Under the pieces are notes generated by a model that ran no database searches, was not told the DNA's origin, and saw only the letters and a program-made list of their open reading frames with translations. From contig DKDP01000008.1 in NCBI GenBank assembly GCA_002449395.1, positions 1 to 47,451 of the forward strand: 47,451 nt of DNA, read 5' to 3'. The translations under genes and the position numbers were made by a program. This document shows positions 16,765 through 25,029 of the stretch, piece by piece. The number at the start of each line of letters is the position of its first letter. Positions within the stretch are counted from its first letter, which is position 1. Source of the DNA: Ruminococcaceae bacterium UBA6845. Lineage in GTDB: Bacteria; Bacillota; Clostridia; Oscillospirales; Acutalibacteraceae.

Positions 16765-17385
16765 ATGAGTGATGAAATGAAATGGCTCGAATGGGCAATT
16801 GAGCTGCAAAGTCTTGCCCAGGCAGGGCTTACTTACAGCAAGGACGCCTACGACATCGAGCATTTTGAAAGGATACGTGAGATTTCTGCTGAAATCGCAG
16901 CTCACAAATCCGACGTTCCGATTGAAAAGGTAAAGGACATTTTCTGCAATGAAAAGGGATATCAGACCCCGAAGCTTGATACAAGAGCCGCCGTTTTTAA
17001 GGACGGCAAGATTCTGCTTGTCAGAGAAAATAACGGCAAATGGTCGCTCCCGGGCGGTTGGGTTGATGTCAATGTTTCGGTCGGCGAAAACACCGTTAAA
17101 GAGGTTAAAGAAGAATCGGGATTGGACGTAACGGCACAAAGAATTATCGCCGTGCAGGACAGGGCAAAGCATAATCTGCCCGCCTATGCCTACGGAATCT
17201 GTAAAATATTTGTTCTTTGCAAATTGATCGGCGGTCACTTTGAAAATAATATTGAAACAACCGGGTTTTCATATTTTTCGCTTGACGAGCTTCCCGAGCT
17301 TGCCGAGGAAAAGAATAACGCCGATCAGATCAAGATGTGTTTTGACGCTTATTCTGATGAAAAAATGCCTGTTCAATTTGACTGA
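16765..17385 (+). CDS. NUDIX hydrolase with N-terminal Nudix_N-type helical domain
   Basis: A 206-residue protein: a helical N-terminal domain (about 1-65) with the KWLEWAIELQSLAQAGLTY signature of the YjhB-like group, and a NUDIX domain whose box spans roughly 99-121 (GGWVDV...VKEVKEESGL). Two box positions differ from the general consensus, Val for the first Glu and Lys for Arg, while the metal-binding EVKEE core is intact. The YjhB-like group itself commonly has hydrophobic residues at the first position. Likely hydrolyses an ADP-ribose-like or other nucleoside diphosphate compound. ATG after GGAGG. A strong terminator follows. Confidence 0.85.
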   Translation: MSDEMKWLEWAIELQSLAQAGLTYSKDAYDIEHFERIREISAEIAAHKSDVPIEKVKDIFCNEKGYQTPKLDTRAAVFKDGKILLVRENNGKWSLPGGWVDVNVSVGENTVKEVKEESGLDVTAQRIIAVQDRAKHNLPAYAYGICKIFVLCKLIGGHFENNIETTGFSYFSLDELPELAEEKNNADQIKMCFDAYSDEKMPVQFD

Positions 17386-17389
17386 AGCA

Positions 17390-17422
17390 ACATCCGATCC
17401 GTAAAGGGATCGGATGTTTTTT
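17390..17422 (+). terminator. Intrinsic terminator after the NUDIX gene
   Basis: ACATCCGATCC (17390-17400) pairs perfectly with GGATCGGATGT (17407-17417), followed by a run of T. Confidence 0.9.
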
Positions 17423-17446
17423 CAAATATGTATATGCAATTATATA

Positions 17447-17475
17447 TTGCAGTAAAAGGCAAAATGTGATATAAT
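17447..17475 (+). promoter_or_regulatory. Promoter for the GT-C gene
   Basis: TTGCAG, 17-bp spacer, TATAAT, 53 bp before the TTG start at 17529. Confidence 0.65.
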
Positions 17476-17528
17476 ATCGTTCAAATTAAGAGTATGAAAA
17501 TAAAATGAAAATTAAAAGGTGATATTAA

Positions 17529-19037
17529 TTGAAAAAAACTTTAAATAATATTTTCGATGTATGCTTCCTCGTTGTGGCAATAATGATCTTTGAGGCGGCA
17601 TTTTCCCGAATGATTCTTCAGTCATTTTTTGCCGGGCTACTCGTGATTCCGGTTGCGTTCCTGTTCCTTTACATTTGCGGTAAAAGAACGGATCTTATTG
17701 AAAAAATCGACTGTAAAAAGGCTTGGTGGATTTTAAGAGTCCTGTCTCTCGCATTGATGATGAATCTTGCGTTTTCGTTTGAAGTTAACCTCACATGGGA
17801 CTGGGGCGGACTCATCAAATCATCATATAACTACATACAAAACGGCAGTATCGACATCCCCGACTACTATGCAAGATATCCGAACAATCAGTTCTGGCTC
17901 CTTTGCCTGGTTACTCTTTTCAAGTTTATAAAGCTCTTTGCCGGCGGTGCGAGCGTCACCGTTTATAAACGTGTGACAATGGTAATTTCGGTCATTTTTG
18001 TACAGATCGCCTTTGAATTTATTTACCGCACGGCAAGGCTGATCTTTTCCGAGAAAAAAGCTTTTTTTGCAGGACTTCTTGCCCTCTTTTGCCTGCCGCT
18101 CTACCTTTACTCCGGATTCTTTTACACCGACATACCGAGCGTTCTGCTTGTTTCGATAATGCTGTTCCTGTATTTCAAATTACAGCAAACCGAAAATAAA
18201 AAGGAAAAAATTATTGTTTGCGTTCTGCTCGGATTTGTCGGAGCAATCACATATTTTGTAAAGCTGACCGCATTCATTGTTTTTGTCGCAATGATAATCG
18301 GCATCATTTTCACGAAGATAACTTTCAAGCAGTTTTTATCTTTCTTCCTTGTAAGTGTAATGACTCTCGGCGTAACGGCTGCGGCGGTCAAGGCAGTTAC
18401 CGTACCGATCTATAAAAACAAATTCGGCATCACCGAGGAAATGAAAGATAAATATGAATTTCCGCCGACACACTGGATTATGATGGGTCTCGGCTTCGGT
18501 GGATTTTCACAGGAGGATATCGACCGCACAAAGAGCTTTGACACCTACGAGAAAAGAGAAAATTTCAACAAGAGAGAGATTAAAAACCGAATCGAAAACT
18601 ACGGATTTCTCGGACTTGTTAACCACCTTTTCTCCGACAAGGTTATCCGCACATTCGGAAGCTGCACTTTGGCAGGCGGCGATTACATAGACCGCAAACC
18701 GTTTCATAAAAACGGAATTTTCATAAGGCTGTTCTCTCTGCACGGCGATCTTCGCCCGATCGGTTTGACCTTCTCGTGGCTCTATTATATCTTTATAACG
18801 CTCGGTATACTTTTCTCGGCGATCGAAAGTCTGAGGAAGAAGAAATCGCCGACGAATCAGAAACTTCTCGCCGGCAGAATTTCAATTTTTGCAATATTCT
18901 TCTTTATGCTTATCTGGGAATGCAACAGCAGGTATCTGTTGGCATTCTATCCTGTTATGATTCTTCTCGCCGCCGACGGACTGTCGCACTTTGTGAACGC
19001 ATTCAAAAAGTACATAAGGCAATACCGCACAAATTAA
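17529..19037 (+). CDS. GT-C type membrane glycosyltransferase (PMT/GT39-like)
   Basis: A 502-residue membrane protein with about ten to eleven spans. The first large loop contains VNLTWDWGGLIKSSYNYIQNG with an acidic DW catalytic-type site and then DYYARYPNNQFWLL, the family pattern D...YPN in polyprenyl-phosphate sugar mannosyl/arabinosyl-type transferases. CLPLYLYSGFFYTDIPS is another GT-C landmark. The start is a TTG at 17529 after AAAAGGTGAT (5-6 base gap). It is monocistronic, between a promoter and a strong terminator. Together with the pair at 2347-5062 it makes three GT-C enzymes in this window; its base composition is closer to the chromosome average. Confidence 0.75.
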   Translation: MKKTLNNIFDVCFLVVAIMIFEAAFSRMILQSFFAGLLVIPVAFLFLYICGKRTDLIEKIDCKKAWWILRVLSLALMMNLAFSFEVNLTWDWGGLIKSSYNYIQNGSIDIPDYYARYPNNQFWLLCLVTLFKFIKLFAGGASVTVYKRVTMVISVIFVQIAFEFIYRTARLIFSEKKAFFAGLLALFCLPLYLYSGFFYTDIPSVLLVSIMLFLYFKLQQTENKKEKIIVCVLLGFVGAITYFVKLTAFIVFVAMIIGIIFTKITFKQFLSFFLVSVMTLGVTAAAVKAVTVPIYKNKFGITEEMKDKYEFPPTHWIMMGLGFGGFSQEDIDRTKSFDTYEKRENFNKREIKNRIENYGFLGLVNHLFSDKVIRTFGSCTLAGGDYIDRKPFHKNGIFIRLFSLHGDLRPIGLTFSWLYYIFITLGILFSAIESLRKKKSPTNQKLLAGRISIFAIFFFMLIWECNSRYLLAFYPVMILLAADGLSHFVNAFKKYIRQYRTN

Positions 19038-19061
19038 AATGTGCGATACTGCCTAAAGCAA

Positions 19062-19098
19062 GAAACGGGTTGCCGCATTATCAGCGGCAGCCCGTTTC
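19062..19098. terminator. Bidirectional terminator
   Basis: GAAACGGG..TGCCGC pairs with GCGGCAGCCCGTTTC around ATTATCA. It lies between the GT-C gene and the convergent HD-domain gene. It shares GTTGCCGCATT with the purA-guaA element and with the terminator at 13247-13282 (reverse complement). Confidence 0.8.
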
Positions 19099-19693
19099 AG
19101 TTATATATGCACTTTTCGATATTCGGCAGTAATGTATAAATTGACCTGCCGATCATTTTTTCAAAATATTCCTTAAATTCAATTGTTTTGTTCCATCTGT
19201 CAACGGTGAACGGAAAAATTCCGTATCGCCTTGTTGTGTCAACAAATCTTTTCTCGAGAATGCAAAAGCCGTTGGCGTCCGCCAAAGAGTCGCAGAGAAT
19301 TATCAGCTTATCATAATCGTCGTATTCAATATTTTCAATGAACGCCTTGATAAAATTATATTGCTCGGCTGTAATATCCTTTTTTCCGATATCTGCGTCA
19401 ATATCCTTGATCGGGAAAGAATGGGTAAGACAAACTCTCGCAGCCTCATTCCAGCCCTTTGACATCGCATAATCATAGCCGTCTATTATATGTCTCACTG
19501 CGGCAATGCCGGTTCTTCTGCCTATATCGTGCAGAAGTCCGCAGACAAACGCCTTTTCACGGTCAAGTCCGCACGCCTCGGCGATCAGCTCCGCCGCCTT
19601 TGCAACGTTCATTGAATGATCGGTCCACGGTCCGGGGTTCATTTTCCCCGCAAGTTCAAGCTCGGATAATGCAATTTTTCTGTTCGGCAGCAT
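19097..19693 (-). CDS. HD-domain phosphohydrolase
   Basis: A 198-residue cytosolic protein with the metal-binding set of the HD family: H26 in WTDHSMNVA, H55-D56 in GLLHDIGRR, and D135 in LCDSLADA. HD proteins hydrolyse phosphomonoesters or diesters of nucleotides; the specific substrate is unknown. The arrangement H-HD-D in about 110 residues, with a following LADANGFCILEKR and VDTTRRYG segment, is typical of small Clostridial HDIG-type hydrolases. ATG follows AAAAGGTGA by 6 bases; that ribosome site overlaps the stop of a short upstream frame (19700-19853) that may be a gene remnant. Confidence 0.85.
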   Translation of the reverse strand: MLPNRKIALSELELAGKMNPGPWTDHSMNVAKAAELIAEACGLDREKAFVCGLLHDIGRRTGIAAVRHIIDGYDYAMSKGWNEAARVCLTHSFPIKDIDADIGKKDITAEQYNFIKAFIENIEYDDYDKLIILCDSLADANGFCILEKRFVDTTRRYGIFPFTVDRWNKTIEFKEYFEKMIGRSIYTLLPNIEKCIYN

Positions 19694-19699
19694 ATCAAT

Positions 19700-19853
19700 T
19701 CACCTTTTCTTCAACTCGGCAATCGCCGCATAATGTAACACGTCAAATTCATCGGGAGCAATTCTGCTCAGCATTTTCTTATGCTCCGTTTCCCATTTTC
19801 TTATCTCAGCGTCCGACAGGGAAGTACCGATTTTAGTCCGAGACCTTCTTGCC
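19700..19853 (-). pseudogene. Possible gene remnant upstream of the HD gene
   Basis: A frame with no ATG, GTG or TTG start reads about 50 codons to a TGA at 19702-19700, including SLSDAEIRKWETEHKKMLS and DEFDVLHYAAIAELKK. The composition and amphipathic helical pattern are protein-like, and it ends with AAAAGGTGA that serves the HD gene, as in an operon. A stop lies upstream (near 19860). It may be the C-terminal stub of a deleted gene. A competing minus frame over 19801-20040 looks less protein-like. Confidence 0.3.
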
Positions 19854-20003
19854 GATGTCTTTGAAAAGAATTATAGCACATTTCATCATATATTGCAATC
19901 AACCGTTTCTGCGATCCAAATAACCAGATAAAAAGGTCACTCTTTTCCTCGGCAAGGTGACGGAATAGCCAAAATTGTGACAGTTTTCCGACTCTTCTGC
20001 GGC

Positions 20004-20032
20004 TTGACACTTTCGGAAAATCAAGGTAAAAT
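20004..20032 (+). promoter_or_regulatory. Promoter for the cytidylate kinase-like / MATE pair
   Basis: TTGACA, 17-bp spacer, TAAAAT. A small ATCCG/CGGAT hairpin with a T6 loop (about 20048-20065) lies between the promoter and the ribosome site at about 20068. Confidence 0.7.
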
Positions 20033-20081
20033 ATAATCAATAAAACATCCGATTTTTTCCGGATAAAAGGAGATTGATTAT

Positions 20082-20696
20082 ATGAAAATAATTACCGTAA
20101 GCCGTGAGTTCGGAAGCGGCGGACGAGAAATTGCAAAGAGACTTTCCGATGTGCTCGGTATCGCCTACTACGACAGTGAAATCATCACCGAAATTGCCAA
20201 AAAAGCCGATCTTGATGAAAATTACGTTGCTCATTCCCTTGAAAAAGGTATTCAGCCGACTTTTCAGATTCACTTTGCCTGCGCTTTTTCGCACATTTCC
20301 GCTCCCGATCCGACGGTCAAGCTCCTTGCCGCTCAGAATAATATTATCAATGAGCTTGCCGAAAGGGGCGACTGTATAATCGTCGGCAGAGCTGCTGACG
20401 TTCTGCTTGAAAAATACGATCCTTTCCGAATTTTCGTCTACGCCGATATGGAGTCGAAAATTGCAAGATGCCGCAAGCGTGCCGGTGACAGCAAGCTCAC
20501 GGACAAGGAAATTGAGAAAAAAATCAAGCAGATTGACAAGGGCAGAGCCTCGAGCTACAATATGATCTCCTCAACCGACTGGGGCGACAAGCGTGGCTAT
20601 GATCTTTGCGTCAACACAACAAATATGAATATTAAGGAGATAACGCCGTTCATTGCCGAGTATGCAAAGCAGTGGTTCAAGGATAAGCAGGTATGA
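20082..20696 (+). CDS. Cytidylate kinase-like family protein
   Basis: A 204-residue protein of the cytidylate-kinase-like (AAA_26) family: opening IITVSREFGSGGREIAKRL with a glycine-rich phosphate loop, YYDSEIITEIAKKADL, CIIVGRAADVLLE for the acceptor site, and RCRKRAGD plus DKEIEKKIKQIDKGRASSY in the lid region, ending in the family TDWGDKRGYDLCVNT. Bona fide CMP kinases are close relatives, but this single-domain group is numerous in Firmicutes and its nucleotide specificity is not established. The stop overlaps the MATE start (ATGA), so the two genes are coupled. Confidence 0.85.
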   Translation: MKIITVSREFGSGGREIAKRLSDVLGIAYYDSEIITEIAKKADLDENYVAHSLEKGIQPTFQIHFACAFSHISAPDPTVKLLAAQNNIINELAERGDCIIVGRAADVLLEKYDPFRIFVYADMESKIARCRKRAGDSKLTDKEIEKKIKQIDKGRASSYNMISSTDWGDKRGYDLCVNTTNMNIKEITPFIAEYAKQWFKDKQV

Positions 20697-22024
20697 GAAT
20701 TAAACTTTCGGATCATTTTACTTATTCCAAACTTTTACGTTTTGTTTTTCCGTCAATAATAATGATGATTTTCACCTCCATATACGGAGTTGTTGACGGA
20801 CTGTTCGTATCAAACTTTGCAGGTAAAACCGCATTTGCTTCAATAAATCTCGTTATGCCGTTTGTTATGATTCTCGGCGGAATCGGATTTATGATCGGCA
20901 CGGGCGGCACAGCACTCGTGTCAAAGGTGCTCGGTGAGGGCAACAAGGAAAAAGCTAATAAAATCTTCACAATGATGATTATTTTTACGCTTCTCCTCGG
21001 AGCAGTGCTTTCGGTCGTCGGAGTTGTTTCTATGCCGTGGGTGGCGGAATTTCTCGGCGCAACCGAGGCAATGATGGAGGACTGCATACTTTACGGCAGA
21101 ATCGTTACGGGCTTTACGGTCGCCTTTATGCTTCAGAACGTTTTCCAGAGCTTTTTGATAGCAGCAGAAAAGCCTAAGCTCGGACTGCTTGCAACAGTGC
21201 TGGCAGGCTGCACAAATATGGTGCTCGACGCAGTTTTTATCATCGTTTTCAAATGGGGCGTTGCCGGTGCGGCGATCGCAACGGGGCTCAGCCAGTGCGT
21301 AGGCGGAATTTTTCCGCTGATTTACTTCTCGGCAAAAAATTCAAGTCTGCTGCGGCTTACGAAAACGAAATTGGAGATCAAACCGATTCTCAATGCCTGC
21401 GGAAACGGCTCGTCGGAGCTTATGAGCAATATCTCCTCATCGGTTGTAAGTATGATATACAACTTTCAGCTTATGAAGTATGTTGGCGAGGACGGTGTTT
21501 CGGCATACGGCGTGCTTATGTATGTTCAGTTCATTTTCGTTGCTATCTACATAGGATATGCAATCGGATGCGCTCCGATAACCGGCTACCATTTCGGAGC
21601 TCAGAACCACAGAGAGCTGAAAAATATGCTGAGAAAAAGCTCGTTTCTCAGCGCCGTATCGGGCGTCATTCTGACAGTGCTTGCGATTATGCTTTCGTCT
21701 CCGCTTGCAAAGCTGTTTGTCGGCTACGACGAGGGACTTTACGAATTGACAAGGCACGCATTCCGACTGTTCGCCTATTCGTTCTTGCTGGCAGGCTTTA
21801 ATATTTTTACCTCATCATTCTTTACTGCGCTCAACAACGGAGCGGTCTCAGCGGCGATATCGTTTATGCGAACGCTGATTTTCCAGACCTCATCGGTGCT
21901 GATACTTCCGATATTTCTCGGCGTTGACGGAATATGGTGGGCAATCACGGTCGCAGAGGTTTTTGCCTTTATCCTCTCCCTCATCTTCCTATTCGCCAAG
22001 CGCAAGAAGTATCATTATATGTAA
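20693..22024 (+). CDS. MATE-family efflux transporter
   Basis: A 443-residue protein with about 12 membrane spans in two homologous halves. FPSIIMMIFTSIYGVVDGLFVSNFAGKTAFA is split here as FPSIIMMIFTSIYGVVDG and FVSNFAGKTAFA, the usual MATE first-span motif, and MIGTGGTALVSKVLGEGN is the family loop that follows. The second half repeats GYAIGCAPITGYHFGAQN. It probably exports a cationic drug or metabolite with Na+ or H+ antiport. It overlaps the cytidylate kinase-like gene by 4 bp and ends before a bidirectional terminator. Confidence 0.9.
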   Translation: MRIKLSDHFTYSKLLRFVFPSIIMMIFTSIYGVVDGLFVSNFAGKTAFASINLVMPFVMILGGIGFMIGTGGTALVSKVLGEGNKEKANKIFTMMIIFTLLLGAVLSVVGVVSMPWVAEFLGATEAMMEDCILYGRIVTGFTVAFMLQNVFQSFLIAAEKPKLGLLATVLAGCTNMVLDAVFIIVFKWGVAGAAIATGLSQCVGGIFPLIYFSAKNSSLLRLTKTKLEIKPILNACGNGSSELMSNISSSVVSMIYNFQLMKYVGEDGVSAYGVLMYVQFIFVAIYIGYAIGCAPITGYHFGAQNHRELKNMLRKSSFLSAVSGVILTVLAIMLSSPLAKLFVGYDEGLYELTRHAFRLFAYSFLLAGFNIFTSSFFTALNNGAVSAAISFMRTLIFQTSSVLILPIFLGVDGIWWAITVAEVFAFILSLIFLFAKRKKYHYM

Positions 22025-22040
22025 AGAAATTTATATTAGA

Positions 22041-22078
22041 AAAGCAGAGATCTTCCAATCAGGAAAATCTCTGCTTCA
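22041..22078. terminator. Bidirectional terminator
   Basis: AAAGCAGAGAT..TTCC pairs with GGAA..ATCTCTGCTT around an AATCA loop, with T-rich sequence after it. It ends the MATE gene and, on the other strand, the ABC transporter operon. Confidence 0.85.
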
Positions 22079-22089
22079 TTTTTTGTTGA

Positions 22090-22836
22090 TTAAAGAACCT
22101 TGTTGAAGAAATCAATTGCTCTCGGTTCTTTCGGATTGAGGATAACATCCTGCGGAGTGCCCTCCTCGATGATATAGCCGTCGTCAATGAAAAGCACACG
22201 GTCGGCAACCTCACGGGCAAAGCCGATTTCGTGGGTAACGATCGCCATTGTCATACCCTCAGCTGCAAGGTCTTTCATAACCTGGAGAACCTCTCCGACC
22301 ATTTCGGGGTCGAGCGCCGATGTCGGCTCGTCGAAGAGCATAATATCGGGATTCATACAAAGCGAACGTGCAATTGCAACTCTCTGCTTCTGTCCGCCCG
22401 AAAGCTGGTGCGGATAAGCCTCCGCCTTGTCCTCAAGTCCGACCTTCTTAAGCATTGCCATTGCTTCCTCTTTCGCCTTTTCCTTAGAAGCCTTTTTCAG
22501 CTGAACGGGAGCAAGCATAAGATTCTGCAAAACATTAAGATTGTTAAAAAGATTGAAGTGCTGGAACACCATTCCGATATTCTCACGGATCTTGTTGAGA
22601 TCGGCTTTTTTATCGGTAATCGTCTGACCGTCAACGACGATATCGCCGCCTGTCGGCTCCTCAAGACGGTTTATGCAGCGGAGAAATGTTGATTTACCGC
22701 TGCCCGACGGTCCGAGGATTACGACAACCTCGCCCTCGTAAATATCGGTCGAGATGTCCTTGATAACCTCAAGATGACCGAAGTTCTTTTTGAGGTGAGA
22801 AACGTGAATTTTAACGTTGTTCTTATTTACGGCCAC
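22090..22836 (-). CDS. Polar amino-acid ABC transporter ATP-binding protein
   Basis: A 248-residue ABC ATPase of the GlnQ/HisP group: Walker A GPSGSGKST (42-50), Q-loop FQHFNLF (from 91), signature LSGGQKQR (145-152), Walker B IMLFDEPTSALDPEMVGEV (from 165), and switch H202 in VTHEIGFAR. It powers uptake with the adjacent permease and lipoprotein. The start is a GTG at 22836 after GAGAGGAGG with a 7-base gap, giving a 14-bp overlap with the end of the permease gene; a longer reading would place residues over the ribosome site. Last gene of a three-gene minus-strand operon. Confidence 0.93.
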   Translation of the reverse strand: MAVNKNNVKIHVSHLKKNFGHLEVIKDISTDIYEGEVVVILGPSGSGKSTFLRCINRLEEPTGGDIVVDGQTITDKKADLNKIRENIGMVFQHFNLFNNLNVLQNLMLAPVQLKKASKEKAKEEAMAMLKKVGLEDKAEAYPHQLSGGQKQRVAIARSLCMNPDIMLFDEPTSALDPEMVGEVLQVMKDLAAEGMTMAIVTHEIGFAREVADRVLFIDDGYIIEEGTPQDVILNPKEPRAIDFFNKVL

Positions 22837-23494
22837 GGTCCATCCTCCTCTCAAGAGCCTTTGCAATCTTGGAAAGTATTGTGATAACGATAAGGTACAT
22901 CACGCCGACAATGAGCCAAACCTGGAACGACTTGAAGTTGATTGCGATAACGTTCTTTGCGGCATTTACAAGCTCAGGGAAACCGATAACGGAAAGAATC
23001 GAGGTATCCTTGAGCGTGATGATAAACTGGTTGATGATGCTCGGTATCATCGTGCGGATAGCCTGCGGAAGAACAACTTTCTGCATTGCTTTCCAGTAAG
23101 GAATACCGAGACTTCTTGCCGCCTCCATCTGTCCGACGTCAACGGACTGGATTCCTGCACGGATGATCTCCGACATATATGCGCCGCAGTTGAGCGAAAG
23201 ACAGATTATACCTGCCTGCAATGCGGTAAATGTGAATGTGCTGTGGAAAAAGTTTTTCAAAGCGTAGGGCACGCCGAAGAAAACGAAGAAAGCAAGAACG
23301 ATCATCGGAACGCCACGGATAATATCGACAAATACCTGTGCGATGATGTTGCATACCTTGCTTTTAAGCACGCTGAGCATACCAAAGACGAGACCGATAA
23401 CGCTCGCAAAAATCAGGCTGTAAAAAGCCATAATAAGCGTCTGTCCCATCGCCTCAAGCAGCAGCTTGCCGTAAACCGAAATTATATCTGCCAT
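22823..23494 (-). CDS. Polar amino-acid ABC transporter permease
   Basis: A 223-residue HisMQ/GlnP-type permease with about five to six spans. FVDIIRGVPMIVLAFFVFFG is the family first-span to loop segment, and EAARSLGIPYWKAMQKVVLP is the EAA loop that docks on the ATPase. ATG after AAAAGGAG. It follows the lipoprotein gene by 63 bp holding a small hairpin, and overlaps the ATPase gene. As it is the only permease here, it probably forms a homodimer. Confidence 0.93.
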   Translation of the reverse strand: MADIISVYGKLLLEAMGQTLIMAFYSLIFASVIGLVFGMLSVLKSKVCNIIAQVFVDIIRGVPMIVLAFFVFFGVPYALKNFFHSTFTFTALQAGIICLSLNCGAYMSEIIRAGIQSVDVGQMEAARSLGIPYWKAMQKVVLPQAIRTMIPSIINQFIITLKDTSILSVIGFPELVNAAKNVIAINFKSFQVWLIVGVMYLIVITILSKIAKALERRMDRGRK

Positions 23495-23520
23495 TTAGCG
23501 GACTCCTTTTGACAACAGCA

Positions 23521-23540
23521 GGGCATCTTTGCAGACGCCC
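23521..23540 (-). promoter_or_regulatory. Intercistronic stem-loop between binding protein and permease genes
   Basis: On the RNA, GGGCGTCT and AGATGCCC can pair (one G-U) around a 4-base loop, with GGGG/CCTG flanks. Stem-loops at this place often protect the upstream mRNA, giving more binding protein than permease. No T-run follows, so a strong terminator is unlikely. Confidence 0.45.
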
Positions 23541-23557
23541 CACCGCTCATTTTTTAA

Positions 23558-24322
23558 TTAGCCAACGTACTTGTTGATGATTTCATCGTACTTGCCGTTT
23601 GCCTTAATATTTTTAAGACCTGCGTTAAACATATCAAGGAACTCCTGATTTGCGGAATTGAAGATTGCAAGGCCGTAATCACTGCCCTCGCTTGCTGTGT
23701 TCTCAAGAACCTTGAGTGCAAGATTGCCGTTCTTAATAGAATCCTTCATAATCGGTGTGTCCTCGAAGCAGGCAACTGCCTGGCCGCCGATAACTGCCTG
23801 ATACATTGTCGGAGAATCCTCGAATGATGCGATTGTGAAACCGTACTTATCCTTGAGGCTGTTTGCATAGTCGGCACCCATTGTACCTGTCTTAACGGCA
23901 ACCTGTTTGCCCTTAAGATCCTCGAAGCCCTTGATCGTGGAATCAGCTGCAACTGTCATTGTCTGTGTGCAGTGATAATATCCGTCGGAGAAGATCCAGC
24001 CCTCGCTCTTACGCTTATCTGTGATAGAAGCGCCGGCGATCATAGCGTCTGCCTGACCTGCCTGGCATGCTGCGATAGATGCGTCCCAACCAACGCTGTT
24101 AAGCTCATACTTGAAGCCCTGATCCTCAGCGATAGCGGCGAGAATCTCAACGTCGATACCAACGAGCTTGCCCGAAGCGTCTTTGTACTCGAACGGTCTG
24201 AATACTGTGTCGGTGGAAATCTTCCATACCTTTTCATTTGTGTCGTTTCCCTTTGAGCCGCAGCCTGCGAAAAGGCAGAACATTGTGGCTACGCAGAGAA
24301 GAATTGCGATAACTTTCTTCAT
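23558..24322 (-). CDS. Amino-acid ABC transporter solute-binding lipoprotein
   Basis: A 254-residue exported lipoprotein: signal peptide MKKVIAILLCVATMF with lipobox LFAGC, lipidated Cys at 21. The mature part has the type-II periplasmic fold of family 3 binding proteins: FRPFEYKDASGKLVGIDVEI, GWDASIAACQAGQADAMIAG (ligand-site strand), LKGKQVAVKTGTMGADYA, and a C-terminal LKNIKANGKYDEIINKYVG. The ligand is likely a polar amino acid; sequence does not tell which. The ATG follows AAAGGATT by about 9 bases; a TTG at 24340 would overlap that site. It heads the transporter operon and has its own promoter. Confidence 0.93.
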   Translation of the reverse strand: MKKVIAILLCVATMFCLFAGCGSKGNDTNEKVWKISTDTVFRPFEYKDASGKLVGIDVEILAAIAEDQGFKYELNSVGWDASIAACQAGQADAMIAGASITDKRKSEGWIFSDGYYHCTQTMTVAADSTIKGFEDLKGKQVAVKTGTMGADYANSLKDKYGFTIASFEDSPTMYQAVIGGQAVACFEDTPIMKDSIKNGNLALKVLENTASEGSDYGLAIFNSANQEFLDMFNAGLKNIKANGKYDEIINKYVG

Positions 24323-24369
24323 TAACTCAAATCCTTTCAATTATTGATTCGCTAAAATAATACAGAGAT

Positions 24370-24398
24370 AGTTTAATCTATATTTGTCAATTAGTCAA
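24370..24398 (-). promoter_or_regulatory. Promoter of the amino-acid ABC operon
   Basis: On the minus strand, TTGACT, 17-bp spacer, TAAACT, about 47 bp before the ATG at 24322. Confidence 0.6.
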
Positions 24399-24474
24399 GG
24401 CTAACTGAGTTATATCCGTCAAAATTTTAACATTTTTTTGCTTTTATAACTTAAAACAAGTGTTTTCACGAGTA

Positions 24475-24503
24475 TTGACATTTTTCTGCATCGGCGGTAT
24501 GAT
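24475..24503 (+). promoter_or_regulatory. Promoter of the GNAT/HAD pair
   Basis: TTGACA, 17-bp spacer, TATGAT, 28 bp before the ATG at 24532. A near-consensus sigma-A site. Confidence 0.75.
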
Positions 24504-24531
24504 TTATTTATTGTAAACGGAGGTAAGAACT

Positions 24532-25029
24532 ATGCAGGATATAACGATCAGAAAATATACTAAAAACGATATTGAAGATATGAAAAACATCTGGAACGAG
24601 GTTGTCGACGACGGAATCGCTTTTCCGCAGGAGGACGATCTCACGACAGACGGGGCAAGAAAGTTTTTCGCCGAGCAAAGCTACTGCGGCGTTGCTGTAA
24701 ACGGCGTCGGAGAGGTGCTCGGACTTTACATTCTTCACCCGAACAATGTCGGCAGATGCGGTCACATCGCCAATGCAAGCTATGCGGTCTCGTCAAAGAG
24801 CCGTGGACTTCACATCGGCGAAAAACTTGTGCTTGACTGTATCGCACAGGCAAAGGCACACGGGTTCGGAATTTTGCAGTTCAACGCAGTCGTTGCGACG
24901 AACATTCACGCAAGACATCTTTACGAGCGCATCGGATTTAAACAGCTCGGCACGATTCCGCACGGATTCCGTATGAAAGACGGTCATTATGAGGACATCT
25001 GCCCCTACTACATTGAGGTCAACGTATGA
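24532..25029 (+). CDS. GNAT-family N-acetyltransferase
   Basis: A 165-residue acetyltransferase. ITIRKYTKNDIEDMKNIWNEVVDDG is the usual N-terminal strand and first helix; the acetyl-CoA pyrophosphate loop is SKSRGLHIGEKL (RxxxxGE/K form), and ATNIHARHLYERIGFKQLGT is the C-terminal motif. The acceptor is unknown. ATG after ACGGAGG. Its stop overlaps the start of the HAD gene by 4 bp (ATGA). Confidence 0.85.
   Translation: MQDITIRKYTKNDIEDMKNIWNEVVDDGIAFPQEDDLTTDGARKFFAEQSYCGVAVNGVGEVLGLYILHPNNVGRCGHIANASYAVSSKSRGLHIGEKLVLDCIAQAKAHGFGILQFNAVVATNIHARHLYERIGFKQLGTIPHGFRMKDGHYEDICPYYIEVNV

Noticed and set aside
17039..17130. NUDIX box changes as loss of function
   Set aside because: The YjhB-like group often lacks the first Glu; the metal-binding EVKEE core is intact, so activity is likely.
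19801..20040. Minus-strand 79-codon frame
   Set aside because: It overlaps the promoter region of the cytidylate kinase-like gene, has no family match, and its composition is not protein-like.
22817..23512. Plus-strand frame (231 codons) opposite the ABC permease
   Set aside because: His/Asp/Cys-rich antisense reading of a membrane protein; no start site.
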